A stretch of DNA of 42,374 bases, from the NCBI GenBank assembly GCA_963798275.1, contig CAWCTB010000036.1, positions 1 through 42,374 of the forward strand, read 5' to 3'. The translations under genes were made by a program, and so were the position numbers. Source of the stretch: CAWCTB01 sp963798275. Its GTDB lineage: Bacteria; Acidobacteriota; Terriglobia; Terriglobales; Acidobacteriaceae. Position 1 is the first letter of the stretch. Every line of letters starts with the position of its first letter. Below the pieces are notes generated by a model. That model searched no databases, was not told the origin of the DNA, and saw nothing but the letters and a program-made list of their open reading frames with translations. Below are positions 8,551 through 16,070 of the stretch, piece by piece.

Positions 8551-9075
8551 GGATCCTCCAGAGCGGACGCATTCCAATGACCCCGATTCCACCGCTGCGA
8601 GGGTCTGCTCCTTCATGCCACTTGGAAGGCCGCTCATCATGTCGAACTTGCGAAGCAGCGCGGCGCGTCCCGAAGCGTGGGATCCCGCCGTCGTGCCCTT
8701 CGAGTAATCCTTCAGCGCCCCATAGAGCGGCAGCCCGTCATTGAGGCGCGACGTAGCGAAAGGCTTTATGGCGGGTTGCCCCCTTTGCCCTGTCGTTGGC
8801 AAATGCAGCGAGGATAGACTTAACTATGTGTCCGGTGGGCTCCATCGGTTTCAGCATTCGCGCTAGTCGCATTTCATCACCTTCACTTAGGTCCGCTGGC
8901 AGCGTGGAGATCGAATCTTGGAGAAGGAGTACAGGGACTTTGAATCCCATAATTGCCAACTGAAGGCAATTATGGGCCACCCACCCGGTGAGCACCCTCG
9001 CTATTACGATTTCAACGAGGGCTAGGGGCGGCACATTCGTATCGGCTCATCCCGATCGGTCGCGAGAATGTCACC
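8551..9075. other. Intergenic region, no supported gene
   Basis: I see no gene that I can defend. A perfect 12-bp inverted repeat (8946-8957 / 8965-8976, CCCATAATTGCC) is the third copy of the hairpin family at 4028 and 6034. Minus-strand reading frames of 70-100 codons exist at about 8540-8800 and 8740-8950 (for example FATSRLNDGLPLYGALKDY). They overlap each other or start inside the hairpin and match nothing I know. They could be decayed gene remnants. Confidence 0.4.
8946..8976. repeat. Palindromic intergenic repeat, copy 3
   Basis: Perfect 12-bp arms CCCATAATTGCC and GGCAATTATGGG surround a 7-base loop. The AATTGCC core is shared with copy 1 at 4028, while the outer stem differs yet still pairs. 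Confidence 0.65.
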
Positions 9076-9579
9076 TTACTCCCGTGTGTAGTCGCGGATC
9101 AGGTCTGACGCCGTGGGATATTGGGTGATGAGCTGATCGCGGACTCCGGGCTCGTAGTCGGCGTAGTCGAACCCCGGAGACATGGTGGTGCCCATCAGCG
9201 CCCACTGGCCGCCGGGCGCGAGCTTGCAACCCATCCAGGTATGACCGCGTACGGCGATCTGTGGCTGCTCTCCCTCGGCCAGGCGGTTGCCCAGGGTGAG
9301 GGTGCGGTGCGAGCCGTCGGCCTGCAACTGCAGCATGATGACCGGGTCGCCGGCGTAGAAATGAAAGATCTCGGTACCCGGCACGCGGTGCAGCCGGGAA
9401 TACGATTGCGGCGTAATCATGAAATAAATCGCGGTACCGATGGAGCGCGAGCCGCGCATGCCCTCGGGCAGGTACTCCTCCGATACCTTCCAGCGCGAAC
9501 GGTAGGTCTCGCGAAAAAATCCGCCTTCCATGCGCAAGGGCTCGAGCTGGAGTAACTGTTTTACCTCGTCGGCTGTCAT
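9076..9579 (-). CDS. DUF985 cupin-family protein
   Basis: A 167-aa cytosolic protein of the DUF985 cupin group. Landmarks in order: LEPLRMEGGFFRETYRS, TAIYFMITPQSYSRLHRV, EIFHFYAGDPV, LGNRLAEGEQPQ, and the C-terminal ALMGTTMSPGFDYADYE. The His/Glu residues around HRVPGTEIFHFYAG are the likely ligand or metal site of the beta barrel. Members have been linked to sugar-phosphate isomerisation and to unknown roles; none is assigned here. I use the ATG at 9577-9579 (MTADEVKQLL); an in-frame GTG six codons earlier is the alternative. It stands alone on the minus strand. Confidence 0.85.
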   Translation of the reverse strand: MTADEVKQLLQLEPLRMEGGFFRETYRSRWKVSEEYLPEGMRGSRSIGTAIYFMITPQSYSRLHRVPGTEIFHFYAGDPVIMLQLQADGSHRTLTLGNRLAEGEQPQIAVRGHTWMGCKLAPGGQWALMGTTMSPGFDYADYEPGVRDQLITQYPTASDLIRDYTRE

Positions 9580-10016
9580 GGCTGTACAGCCTAACACCGA
9601 ACCGCGGACGATCCCAAACCGTGCAGCGATTTCCGCGAAACGCCGGAACCAAACGTGAAAGGACGGTTACATCCGATGCGAATCGCGAGATTCAAGGGAC
9701 GAATTGCACGCAGGCCCGATCGAACGGCAGTACGAGATATTGGGAACAACTTCGTGCGCCTTTTCACTCCGTGGGAGATTGGCGCAGGTATTCTGTCCGT
9801 TCGTGGACAAGTAATCGTGATTCCGGACGGACGGTTTGCCGACCTGGAGCAAGCTCGTTCTCGTAACTGCCAGTCCGGTGGACATTTACGAAGGCAGTGG
9901 CGAATGGTCATCAACCTGTAAGTAAGTTTGGAGACGTGGAAAGAATGATTGGCTGACGCGAAAAAGTTTCCTAACCATCCACGTGGCAGAGCGTCAGATT
10001 GCAACAGGGAGGGACT
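9580..10016. other. Intergenic region with a doubtful small ORF
   Basis: The region separates the divergent cupin and coiled-coil protein genes and should hold both promoters. An 81-codon plus-strand frame (9676-9921, starting MRIARFKGRIARRPDRTA) has no good ribosome-binding site and no recognisable fold, so I do not call it a gene. No repeat of the families seen elsewhere is present. Confidence 0.35.
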
Positions 10017-10823
10017 ATGGAGCGCAGATACTTAACGGCAACCGTGGCCATGGTCGTGGCCTTCGTCTTTGCCTCGCACGCGTTTCGCTCGGAGAATGTT
10101 TCCCTCCTCTTGCATCCGCGCACGGCCCTGGTGGCAGAGCTGAAGTGTGCTACGAAGACGATTAGCAACAAGCTGGCCTCCAAGATGCCGTCGGTATTGC
10201 GGGCGGGCGATCCGGAAGAGGCGCAGTTGCTGGCTGAGATGAACCTCCCTGCGACCGTGGCGCAGGCGAAGATCGATGCGGCGCAGGCGACGCTGGAGGC
10301 GCAGAAGGCGAAGCTCGACGCGATCCGGGCGAAGTTTGACGCCGTGCCGACGCCGGCAGCCGTCAAAGTGTCCGACTCGGATTGCCCGCAAGTACGGCGC
10401 GCGCGCCAGGCTGCAGAACAGGCGCAGCGTGCCGCGGAACGCGTCCGCGTGAAGATGGAAAACGAGAAGATGTCGTACGTCACGATCGAAGGCGTTCCGC
10501 CGGCGGTTGACGTCGAGGTCAGCCTGCCCGCTGGATTCGAGCAGCGCGCAGCCGCGCGTGCCATCGCATTGCAAAGCCGTCTGGCGGCCCAGGCCATCCA
10601 GTTGCAGGTTCGGGCCGATGCGATGCAGAGGCTCCAAACGAGGCTTGCCAACATCAAGATGAAAGAAATTCAGTACAAGGTGATTTCAACCCAGAGCGTC
10701 ACAGGGGTGAGCGCTAGCTCTGCGCGCTGCGCTTCGCAGCCTGGCGCGCGCCTGGATAATCTCAGGAATGACGTGATGAAGAAGCTTACCGTAGCTGTCG
10801 ATAGCAGCTCCCATAGCCTGTAG
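10017..10823 (+). CDS. Exported coiled-coil protein of unknown function
   Basis: A 268-aa protein that starts MERRYLTATVAMVVAFVFAS, a signal peptide or membrane anchor. The middle is Ala/Gln/Lys-rich heptad-like sequence (AQAKIDAAQATLEAQKAKLD, then RARQAAEQAQRAAERV and LAAQAIQLQVRADAMQ) that predicts long coiled coils. A short strand-forming insert (YVTIEGVPPAVDVEVSLP) sits between them. A GGGAGG site 5 bases before the ATG at 10017 fixes the start. An intrinsic terminator follows 27 bases after the stop, so it is a monocistronic unit. I do not recognise a named family. It is likely periplasmic or envelope-associated. Confidence 0.7.
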   Translation: MERRYLTATVAMVVAFVFASHAFRSENVSLLLHPRTALVAELKCATKTISNKLASKMPSVLRAGDPEEAQLLAEMNLPATVAQAKIDAAQATLEAQKAKLDAIRAKFDAVPTPAAVKVSDSDCPQVRRARQAAEQAQRAAERVRVKMENEKMSYVTIEGVPPAVDVEVSLPAGFEQRAAARAIALQSRLAAQAIQLQVRADAMQRLQTRLANIKMKEIQYKVISTQSVTGVSASSARCASQPGARLDNLRNDVMKKLTVAVDSSSHSL

Positions 10824-10850
10824 CAGGAGAAGGCAATTTTCTTTTCACCA

Positions 10851-10879
10851 CGGTGCAACCGGCGAGTTGCACCGTTTTT
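10851..10879 (+). terminator. Intrinsic terminator
   Basis: A perfect 9-bp stem (CGGTGCAAC / GTTGCACCG) with a 6-base loop is followed by TTTTTG. It lies 27 bases after the stop of the coiled-coil protein gene. It is one of the clearest terminators in the window. Confidence 0.9.
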
Positions 10880-11011
10880 GTTTGCGCTGATCGCGACGTC
10901 GCCGCCACGTCGATCCCGAAACGGAACCGCCGTCGGCGGTTCGCTGTAAAACCGTTGCCTCCGCGGTGCTACACTCCGACCGTCATATTTCTGCGTAATC
11001 CAAGGTGAGTC

Positions 11012-12463
11012 ATGGAGACAAGCGCTATTTATGCCAAGGTTCGCGAATCAGCAGGCCGCTTTCCCGATCGCGCCGCTCTGATTGCGGGAGACGAACAGGT
11101 TTCCTACGCGGAACTCGACCGCCGCATTCGTTCCGCCGCCGCGATCATTGCCCAAACTGCTCCCGGCGACAGCGTGGGCGTTCTGCTTCCCAATTCCACC
11201 CAGTTTTCGCCCTACGTTTTGGGCGCGTTGGTCGCCGGCAAGACCGTGGCGGTAATGCCGACTCTGGCGCCGCCACCTCTGCTGGCATTCATGTTCGGTG
11301 AAGCGCGACTGACGACTGTTTTCACGTCACCGGAGCTAGCGTCGCGCCTGGCCGAAGCGGGAGTTCCGCATGTGATCGTCGACAGCTCGTACCGTGACGC
11401 TGCCGGCTTTGCTCCGCGGCCTCGGGCGCAGGCGGCGGCGATCCTGCTGTACACCTCCGGCACTACCGGCCGGCCGAAAACGGTTGCGCTGAGCGAATAC
11501 GCCATTCTCAGCAATGCGCAGGCACTTCGCGAGGCGACGGGATTCGATGATAAGCAGGTCATGCTCGCGATTCTGCCGCTGTTTCACGCCTATGGTCTGA
11601 CGGTCACGATACTTCTGCCGCTTATGACAGGAGCGACCGTGGTCATCCTGGACCGCTTCGTACCGCGGACGGTGCTCACGACCATCGAACAACATCGGGT
11701 GACTTGCCTGGTTGCCGTACCCAGCCAGTATCGCCTGCTGGCGATGGATCCGACCGAATGCGACGCGAGTTCTCTGTGGCTCTGCATCGCCGGGGCGGAG
11801 CGTCTACCTGACACCACCGAGCGCGAATTCACTGCCCGCTTCGGACATCCCGTCCTGCCGGGATATGGGGCGACGGAGCTTGCGCCCGTGGTGTCGCTCA
11901 ACATTCCGGAAACGAATCGCCCCGCCAGCGTGGGAAAGCCGTTACCTAACTTGAAGGTCACCATTCGCGACGACAATGATGGCATCTGTCCGGTGGGCGA
12001 GATCGGAGAAGTGTGCGTCGAAGGGCCCAGCCTGATGCTGGGATATTTGAACGATCCTGACGCGACCGCACGCAAGCTTCGCAACGGCGTATTGCACACG
12101 GGAGACAAGGGATTCCTGGACCGCGATGGTTACCTTTATCTCTCGGGCCGCGCCGACGAGATGGTGAAAATCCTGGGGGAAAAGGTCTATCCGGCGGAAG
12201 TGGAAAACGCGCTTGAACGGATCGACGGAGTCGAAGAGGTCGCCGTAATCGCCCTGCCTGACCAGCGGCAAGGCTGGCGATTACACGCCTTTGTGGAGCG
12301 CAAGCCGGGGGCAGTGCTGGACGAAGCTGGCCTGCGGGCTTGCTGCCGCGATTTCCTGGAGCCGCAAAAGATTCCGCGAACGTTTATCTTTGTCGATAGT
12401 TTGCCGCGTACAATAACCGGCAAGACCGACAAGCGGACCCTAGCCACATCGGCCGCGCCATGA
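11012..12463 (+). CDS. AMP-dependent acyl-CoA synthetase / ligase (ANL family)
   Basis: A 483-aa adenylate-forming enzyme that activates a carboxylic acid as acyl-AMP and normally transfers it to CoA. The phosphate-binding loop is YTSGTTGRPK at residues 147-156. Later come the acceptor-site PLFHAYGLT, the adenine-binding GYGATE, and HTGDKGFLDRDGYLYLSGR with the nucleotide-binding Asp. The C-terminal lid carries the hinge and GEKVYPAEVEN, and the catalytic lysine lies in PRTITGKTDK. The set is complete. The rather short N-terminal domain resembles class-I AMP-ligases acting on fatty or aromatic acids, but the substrate cannot be read. A small zinc-ribbon gene follows 9 bases after the stop. 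Confidence 0.9.
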   Translation: METSAIYAKVRESAGRFPDRAALIAGDEQVSYAELDRRIRSAAAIIAQTAPGDSVGVLLPNSTQFSPYVLGALVAGKTVAVMPTLAPPPLLAFMFGEARLTTVFTSPELASRLAEAGVPHVIVDSSYRDAAGFAPRPRAQAAAILLYTSGTTGRPKTVALSEYAILSNAQALREATGFDDKQVMLAILPLFHAYGLTVTILLPLMTGATVVILDRFVPRTVLTTIEQHRVTCLVAVPSQYRLLAMDPTECDASSLWLCIAGAERLPDTTEREFTARFGHPVLPGYGATELAPVVSLNIPETNRPASVGKPLPNLKVTIRDDNDGICPVGEIGEVCVEGPSLMLGYLNDPDATARKLRNGVLHTGDKGFLDRDGYLYLSGRADEMVKILGEKVYPAEVENALERIDGVEEVAVIALPDQRQGWRLHAFVERKPGAVLDEAGLRACCRDFLEPQKIPRTFIFVDSLPRTITGKTDKRTLATSAAP

Positions 12464-12472
12464 GGACCCGGT

Positions 12473-12709
12473 ATGAAGCAGCGTGAAGCGCCACAATGCC
12501 CCAGATGCAATCGCAAGGACGATGTGAAGAAGATCGCCTATGGGCTGATTGCGCCCGACCCTACAGCCAAACTTGAGCGCGACGGCTACGCGCTCGGAGG
12601 ATGCTGCATTCGTCCCGACAATCCCGAGTGGTACTGCGACGCCTGCGAAGAGAGCTTTGGCGCTTCTCGCGAGCACTGGGGCAAGCCGCTCAGCGACCGC
12701 GTCCAATAA
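12473..12709 (+). CDS. Small zinc-ribbon protein, 78 aa
   Basis: The protein starts MKQREAPQCPRCNRKDD and has a second knuckle, YCDACEESFG, near residue 54, giving a CxxC...CxxC zinc ribbon. An extra GGCCIRPDNPEW segment lies between. It begins 9 bases after the acyl-CoA ligase stop codon, so the two are likely co-transcribed. I do not know its function; such orphan ribbons often bind nucleic acid or another protein. The reading frame is well behaved and ends cleanly. Confidence 0.7.
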   Translation: MKQREAPQCPRCNRKDDVKKIAYGLIAPDPTAKLERDGYALGGCCIRPDNPEWYCDACEESFGASREHWGKPLSDRVQ

Positions 12710-12927
12710 CAAGCTGCATGCCCGACATCGCCCGCTGAACACACTCCGTGGTGGTGTGCCCTCTGCACGAATCCGAACAGCTGGTTTCTGAAACGAACAC
12801 CGGCACCGCTTCGCTGTGCCGGGTCAGGCAGTGCAACTGGCTTGGCAGCAACTGCTTGCGGGAAGATCGCTGGCGGAACTCCGTTTGCTTGCGAATAAAG
12901 GGTACTAGTCTGAATGAGAGGTGCTTA

Positions 12928-13392
12928 ATGGCCGACGTTGAGCGCATTCGCGAGGCGGTATCGGGCCCAGTTTCAACGGAAGACCTGCAGCGGCGGATTT
13001 CTGAAGGCTGGAAGCTGGTGGCCATTGAGTGGGAGCGCGAAGGTGCCGCCCAGGCAGCCGCCATGCCGGCTCCCACCGGGGAGACGCGCCAGCCAAGCGC
13101 GGAGGTACCGTTTGGTCTGAAGGTGTCGGGTGATTGTGCCCATCTGGAAGAAGATCCGGGGGAGCGCGAGGTGCTGCTAGCCATGATGGAACTGACCATC
13201 CAGGACGGACCCTATTCGGGCATCGCCGACGAACTCAATCGGCGCGGCTTCCGCACTCGTGAGGGAGCCCGCTGGACGCCAGTATCGGTCTTCCAGATGC
13301 TGCCGCGGTTGATCGAAGCCGGGCCCAGGATCTTCCATAGCTCCGATTGGGAAGAGCGTCGCCGACGGATATTGAAGATGCAGCCGCACTAG
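12928..13392 (+). CDS. Hypothetical protein with recombinase-like C-terminal segment, 154 aa
   Basis: The start is the ATG at 12928, with GAGAGGTG upstream. The first half contains EDLQRRISEGWKLVAIEWER, a helix and strand unlike anything I can name, followed by a polar linker. The C-terminal half (YSGIADELNRRGFRTREG, then ARWTPVSVFQML) closely resembles the helix-turn-helix-like 'recombinase' domain that follows the catalytic domain in large serine recombinases. There is no catalytic serine domain, so it cannot be a recombinase itself. It may be a small DNA-binding protein. The 218 bases upstream show no gene. Confidence 0.6.
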   Translation: MADVERIREAVSGPVSTEDLQRRISEGWKLVAIEWEREGAAQAAAMPAPTGETRQPSAEVPFGLKVSGDCAHLEEDPGEREVLLAMMELTIQDGPYSGIADELNRRGFRTREGARWTPVSVFQMLPRLIEAGPRIFHSSDWEERRRRILKMQPH

Positions 13393-13438
13393 CGATACTT
13401 TGTAACCCAACGAACCGCGAGCACCGGACACTTTCTGT

Positions 13439-13464
13439 ATTACGGATCAGAATTACGGATCAGA
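13439..13464. repeat. Two-copy 13-bp tandem repeat
   Basis: ATTACGGATCAGA is present twice in direct succession, 60 bases before the exported beta-propeller-like protein. No known function. Confidence 0.8.
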
Positions 13465-13523
13465 ATTGTCAATCCGGGACGGTTGGTCCACAATGCGCGG
13501 TACGCAGGCCCGAGGCTGCCCAC

Positions 13524-14387
13524 GTGCTGCTGCACACTCTACTGACGATCGCGCTGCTGATCGCCACGGACATCGACGCGCCGCCCATATACAAAGCCTG
13601 GATTCAAGACCACGAGGTCTGGATGCAGACCGACGCAGGCCCGCGTCGAGTCATCTACGACGCGCTGGCCGAGGAGCCGGTGGCGGTATCGCCCAGCGGA
13701 GATCGGGTGGTGTACGGCGTCGCCAACCCCGATTTTGACGCCGAGCACGGCGCTAACCCGCCCCGGCAATACATTGATTTGGCTAGCACATCGGGCCAGT
13801 TCCAGCGAAAAATCAGCCTCGAGGACGCGCTCCAGAGTTTTGACCGTTTCGATTGGATTGACAGCCACCGCATTGGGGCCATGGTCTGCGGGCACGCCAA
13901 TTGTATCTACTGGATTCTCGACGCTGATACCGGCAAGACGCTGCAAAAAATGATGGGCGGCTTCGATTTTCTCTGGTCACATGATCGCCATTGGGTTGCT
14001 CATCGGCACGTCGCGGTGACTGCAGACGATGGGGACGCATTAATGTTGAATGACGACAAAATCGTCTACCCGCTGCGCGACCCAGGGACTGGAACGCTCC
14101 CCAAGCGGGACATAGGTGAACTGGCCTGGTCGCCCGACGATAAGTGGGTTTCGTTCTGCGAAACCGAATACCCGAGCCACGATGGCTATGTCGTACTGTA
14201 CAGCCCACAAGGGAATTTCTTGCGGACGCTTCTGCCCGAAGGAGTGCAGTACAGCGGCAAGATCGAGTGGACCGATTCGTCCCATTTCCAGATCAACACC
14301 TTCGGCAAAGGATTGGGCCATGTTCTCATCTACAAGTTCGTGGTCGATGGCGGGTCGCTGCAGCAGATCGCTGAACCGGCGAAGTAG
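13524..14387 (+). CDS. Exported beta-propeller-like (PD40/WD-type) protein, 287 aa
   Basis: I place the start at the GTG at 13524, which gives a signal-peptide-like opening (VLLHTLLTIALLIATDIDA) with GAGG 9 bases upstream. The mature part alternates strand-rich stretches. Two typical propeller signatures are seen: AVSPSGDRVVYGV at about residue 55 and LAWSPDDKWVSFCE at about 203. These match TolB/PD40-type repeats, with perhaps four or five blades. A longer frame running back to 13347 would overlap the preceding gene and looks non-coding. Function unknown; related folds bind proteins or peptidoglycan-associated partners in the periplasm. Confidence 0.6.
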   Translation: MLLHTLLTIALLIATDIDAPPIYKAWIQDHEVWMQTDAGPRRVIYDALAEEPVAVSPSGDRVVYGVANPDFDAEHGANPPRQYIDLASTSGQFQRKISLEDALQSFDRFDWIDSHRIGAMVCGHANCIYWILDADTGKTLQKMMGGFDFLWSHDRHWVAHRHVAVTADDGDALMLNDDKIVYPLRDPGTGTLPKRDIGELAWSPDDKWVSFCETEYPSHDGYVVLYSPQGNFLRTLLPEGVQYSGKIEWTDSSHFQINTFGKGLGHVLIYKFVVDGGSLQQIAEPAK

Positions 14388-14567
14388 CGGTATGGGAAAT
14401 TTGAGGCGCGGGGTTCATTCTGGCCATAGGGGTCCCTCGACTGGGTTCGGCTGACACCTCGCTTTGCCCGGGATGATCAGCGGAAGGCGCCCAGCGCTCT
14501 TACGATCACGCGCGAGAAAAACGGCGAGCGTTACAGCAGTTTCGGCAAAGGGTAGACCGAGGCCTCA

Positions 14568-14581
14568 GGGGCTGAAGCCCC
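14568..14581. repeat. C-TGAA-G hairpin repeat
   Basis: GGGGC-TGAA-GCCCC is a 5-bp stem with the TGAA tip found in nine other hairpins of the window. Here it lies downstream of the propeller-like gene and 70 bases from the IS630 end. Confidence 0.6.
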
Positions 14582-14673
14582 GCGGAAAGAGAAAAATAAA
14601 GAGCCTTAGGGAAGGTCTGATTAAGTCAATGGACGGCCCCTCCGCGGCTATTGTGTCCTGCATAAGTAATGTC

Positions 14674-15213
14674 CTATTGTAGGCGCAGAAAAAGAGGACT
14701 ATGTCGGATGAAGGAACGCAGCAGTGCTTCCTTCCGTTGCAGGGAGCGGGTGCAGTTGCGGGTGACGACCGCCAGTTCGGAGACTTCATGGACGGTGCGA
14801 TTGGCTAAGGGATTCATCTTGCAATAGCCCCAAAGATATTCCACCGGATTGAGTTCAGGAGCGTATGGGGGAAAGAAGAAAGTGCGCAGGCGAGGCACGG
14901 TCTCCAGGTGGGCCGTGGTCTTTTTGGCGCGATGCGCATTCAGCCGATCCCACAGCAGAAGCCAAGGCGCCTGCAGTTCCTGATCGAGGGCCTTCAGAAA
15001 GGCAATGGCCCGCGTGGCATCGACCTCTTGCCCGGGATACAAGCGAAAATACAGCTGCACCTGGTCACGCTGAGGAGAGACACACAGAGCAGCAATGGCA
15101 GAGACCTTCTTGTGGTGGCGACCCCGCTGATGGAGCACCGGGGTCTGGCCGCAGGGAGCCCAAGTACGGCGCACCAGCGGGGCTAACAGAAAACCGCTTT
15201 CGTCCAGAAACAC
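14674..15213 (-). CDS. IS630 transposase, orfB (DDE catalytic part)
   Basis: A 179-aa frame with the catalytic core of IS630 transposases: first Asp in FLDESGF, second Asp in LLLWDRLNAHRAK, and Glu in PPYAPELNPVEYLWG. The listed ATG is unlikely to be used on its own; the in-frame sequence extends upstream (ARRLRAWLVFLDES) to the A8 run at 15238-15245. A -1 shift there fuses it to orfA. The catalytic triad is intact. It inserts DNA at TA dinucleotides, as the flanks here show. Confidence 0.88.
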   Translation of the reverse strand: MFLDESGFLLAPLVRRTWAPCGQTPVLHQRGRHHKKVSAIAALCVSPQRDQVQLYFRLYPGQEVDATRAIAFLKALDQELQAPWLLLWDRLNAHRAKKTTAHLETVPRLRTFFFPPYAPELNPVEYLWGYCKMNPLANRTVHEVSELAVVTRNCTRSLQRKEALLRSFIRHSPLFLRLQ

Positions 15214-15224
15214 CAGCCACGCCC

Positions 15225-15677
15225 TCAGCCGGCGCGCTTTTTTTTAACCGCGGGCCAAACCTGCTTGATCCACTGCCGAATTCCGTCTTCGTCCCGCTCG
15301 ACGGCTTTGCGTGCGGGTTTCTGCGGGCTCCAGTTCATGGCGTGCAACAGTCGACCAATGTGATCCACGTGATAGCGCACACCGAAGCTGCGCTGGATGT
15401 GCTCGGCGATCCGCGGACAGGTCCACAAATCGGTGCCGAATCCCGCCGCCTGCGCACCTCGCAACAACTGCTTCTCCAGTTGTTGGCGCTGCTTCGGCGT
15501 CAGTTTCGGCGGTCGTCCGCTGGCTGGAACGGCTCGGAGAGCAGCTTTGCCAGCGCTGCGCTGGGCACGCTTCCAACGGCGGACGCTGCGCGGGTCAACC
15601 TCGAGGATGCGGGCGATTTCAGCTTGCGTCAGGCCCTGCTTGAGCAAATCGACGGCGCGCTCACGTTTGCGCTGCAA
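15225..15677 (-). CDS. IS630 transposase, orfA (DNA-binding part)
   Basis: Helix-turn-helix half of the split transposase. The first HTH is GLTQAEIARILEVDPRSVRR, a basic linker follows, and a second winged-helix-like part is LWTCPRIAEHIQRSFGV. The frame ends PAVKKKRAG and stop, just past a run of eight A on this strand. The start is uncertain: a TTG at 15675-15677 is the first usual start codon, but transposase-like sequence (RPQGSPEEL) continues upstream to a stop near 15710. Read with orfB through a -1 frameshift it gives one full-length transposase. Confidence 0.85.
   Translation of the reverse strand: MQRKRERAVDLLKQGLTQAEIARILEVDPRSVRRWKRAQRSAGKAALRAVPASGRPPKLTPKQRQQLEKQLLRGAQAAGFGTDLWTCPRIAEHIQRSFGVRYHVDHIGRLLHAMNWSPQKPARKAVERDEDGIRQWIKQVWPAVKKKRAG
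15237..15246 (-). other. Programmed -1 frameshift site of the IS630 transposase
   Basis: On the minus strand the orfA frame reads GTT AAA AAA AAG, which contains the classic slippery heptamer A-AAA-AAG. A -1 slip gives AAA-GCG-CGC-CGG and continues directly into the orfB frame with the catalytic FLDES motif. Transcriptional slippage on the eight A would have the same effect. Both mechanisms are known in IS elements. Confidence 0.8.
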
Positions 15678-15787
15678 CTCTTCCGGACTGCCTTGCGGTC
15701 GGATAGGTCACCTCCCCACCACCAGAGCAGTATAGGACATTATTTATGCAGGAATCAATAAAGCCGCGTTCATTTTGCGGCTTTTAC

Positions 15788-15807
15788 GGACGGCCTGAAG
15801 GCCGTCC
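15788..15807. repeat. C-TGAA-G hairpin repeat
   Basis: GGACGGCC-TGAA-GGCCGTCC is a perfect 8-bp stem, followed by CCTTCAAG. The same 20 bases plus tail recur at 32593-32612. Confidence 0.8.
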
Positions 15808-15948
15808 CCTTCAAGAGATTGGGCTTAATCAGAGATTCCTTAGACACTGGCCCTTCGACTCCGCTCAGGGCAGGCTCTAAAGGCCAGCTCTACCCAAAGA
15901 CCGATATTTCCGCAGCCGGTGAAGCCCGACTTCGCCAGAGGCGCTACC

Positions 15949-15969
15949 GGCACAGCTGAAAGCCGTGCC
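15949..15969. repeat. C-TGAA-G-type hairpin repeat (variant)
   Basis: GGCACAGCTGAAAGCCGTGCC pairs over eight base pairs with one internal A/C mismatch. It is followed by CTTTCAAGG, close to the tail of the copy at 15788. It is a diverged member of the family. Confidence 0.55.
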
Positions 15970-16070
15970 CTTTCAAGGCGACGGTAGCCGATGCTGACGC
16001 CTCGCACCTGACGCCCGACACCCTTCCCCATTTACACTATCCACCGGCCACTAATCACTGACCGCGCTCC

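Larger units (their letters stand above)
14649..15760 (-). mobile_element. Complete IS630-family insertion sequence
   Basis: About 1.11 kb bounded by TA on both sides (14649-14650 and 15759-15760), the target duplication typical of IS630/Tc1. Terminal inverted repeats of about 28 bp lie at 14651-14678 and 15731-15758. Their inner 23 bp (TCCTGCATAA...) match at 21 of 23 positions. Inside are two minus-strand frames, orfA and orfB, that encode a split transposase joined by a slippery A run. Ends, TA duplication and a full DDE set suggest a recently active copy. It inserted between the propeller-like gene and ispE without breaking a visible gene. Confidence 0.9.
15761..16070. other. Intergenic repeat cluster upstream of ispE
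   Basis: No gene is supported. The stretch has two C-TGAA-G-type hairpins (15788-15807 and 15949-15969). A degraded third copy near 15875-15892 has the same CCAGCTCTACC tail seen at 37383-37392. A CCTTCGACTCCGCTCAG motif lies at about 15852-15868 and is related to one near 20693-20740. The ispE promoter must lie near 16000-16060. Confidence 0.6.

Noticed and set aside
8497..9034. Minus-strand frames of about 100 codons downstream of the winged-helix/TPR gene
   Set aside because: They overlap the regulator's 3' end or begin within a hairpin repeat and match no family I know; at most decayed remnants.
9676..9921. 81-codon plus-strand frame between the cupin and coiled-coil protein genes
   Set aside because: No ribosome-binding site, no recognisable motif, and antisense frames of similar length exist in the same DNA.
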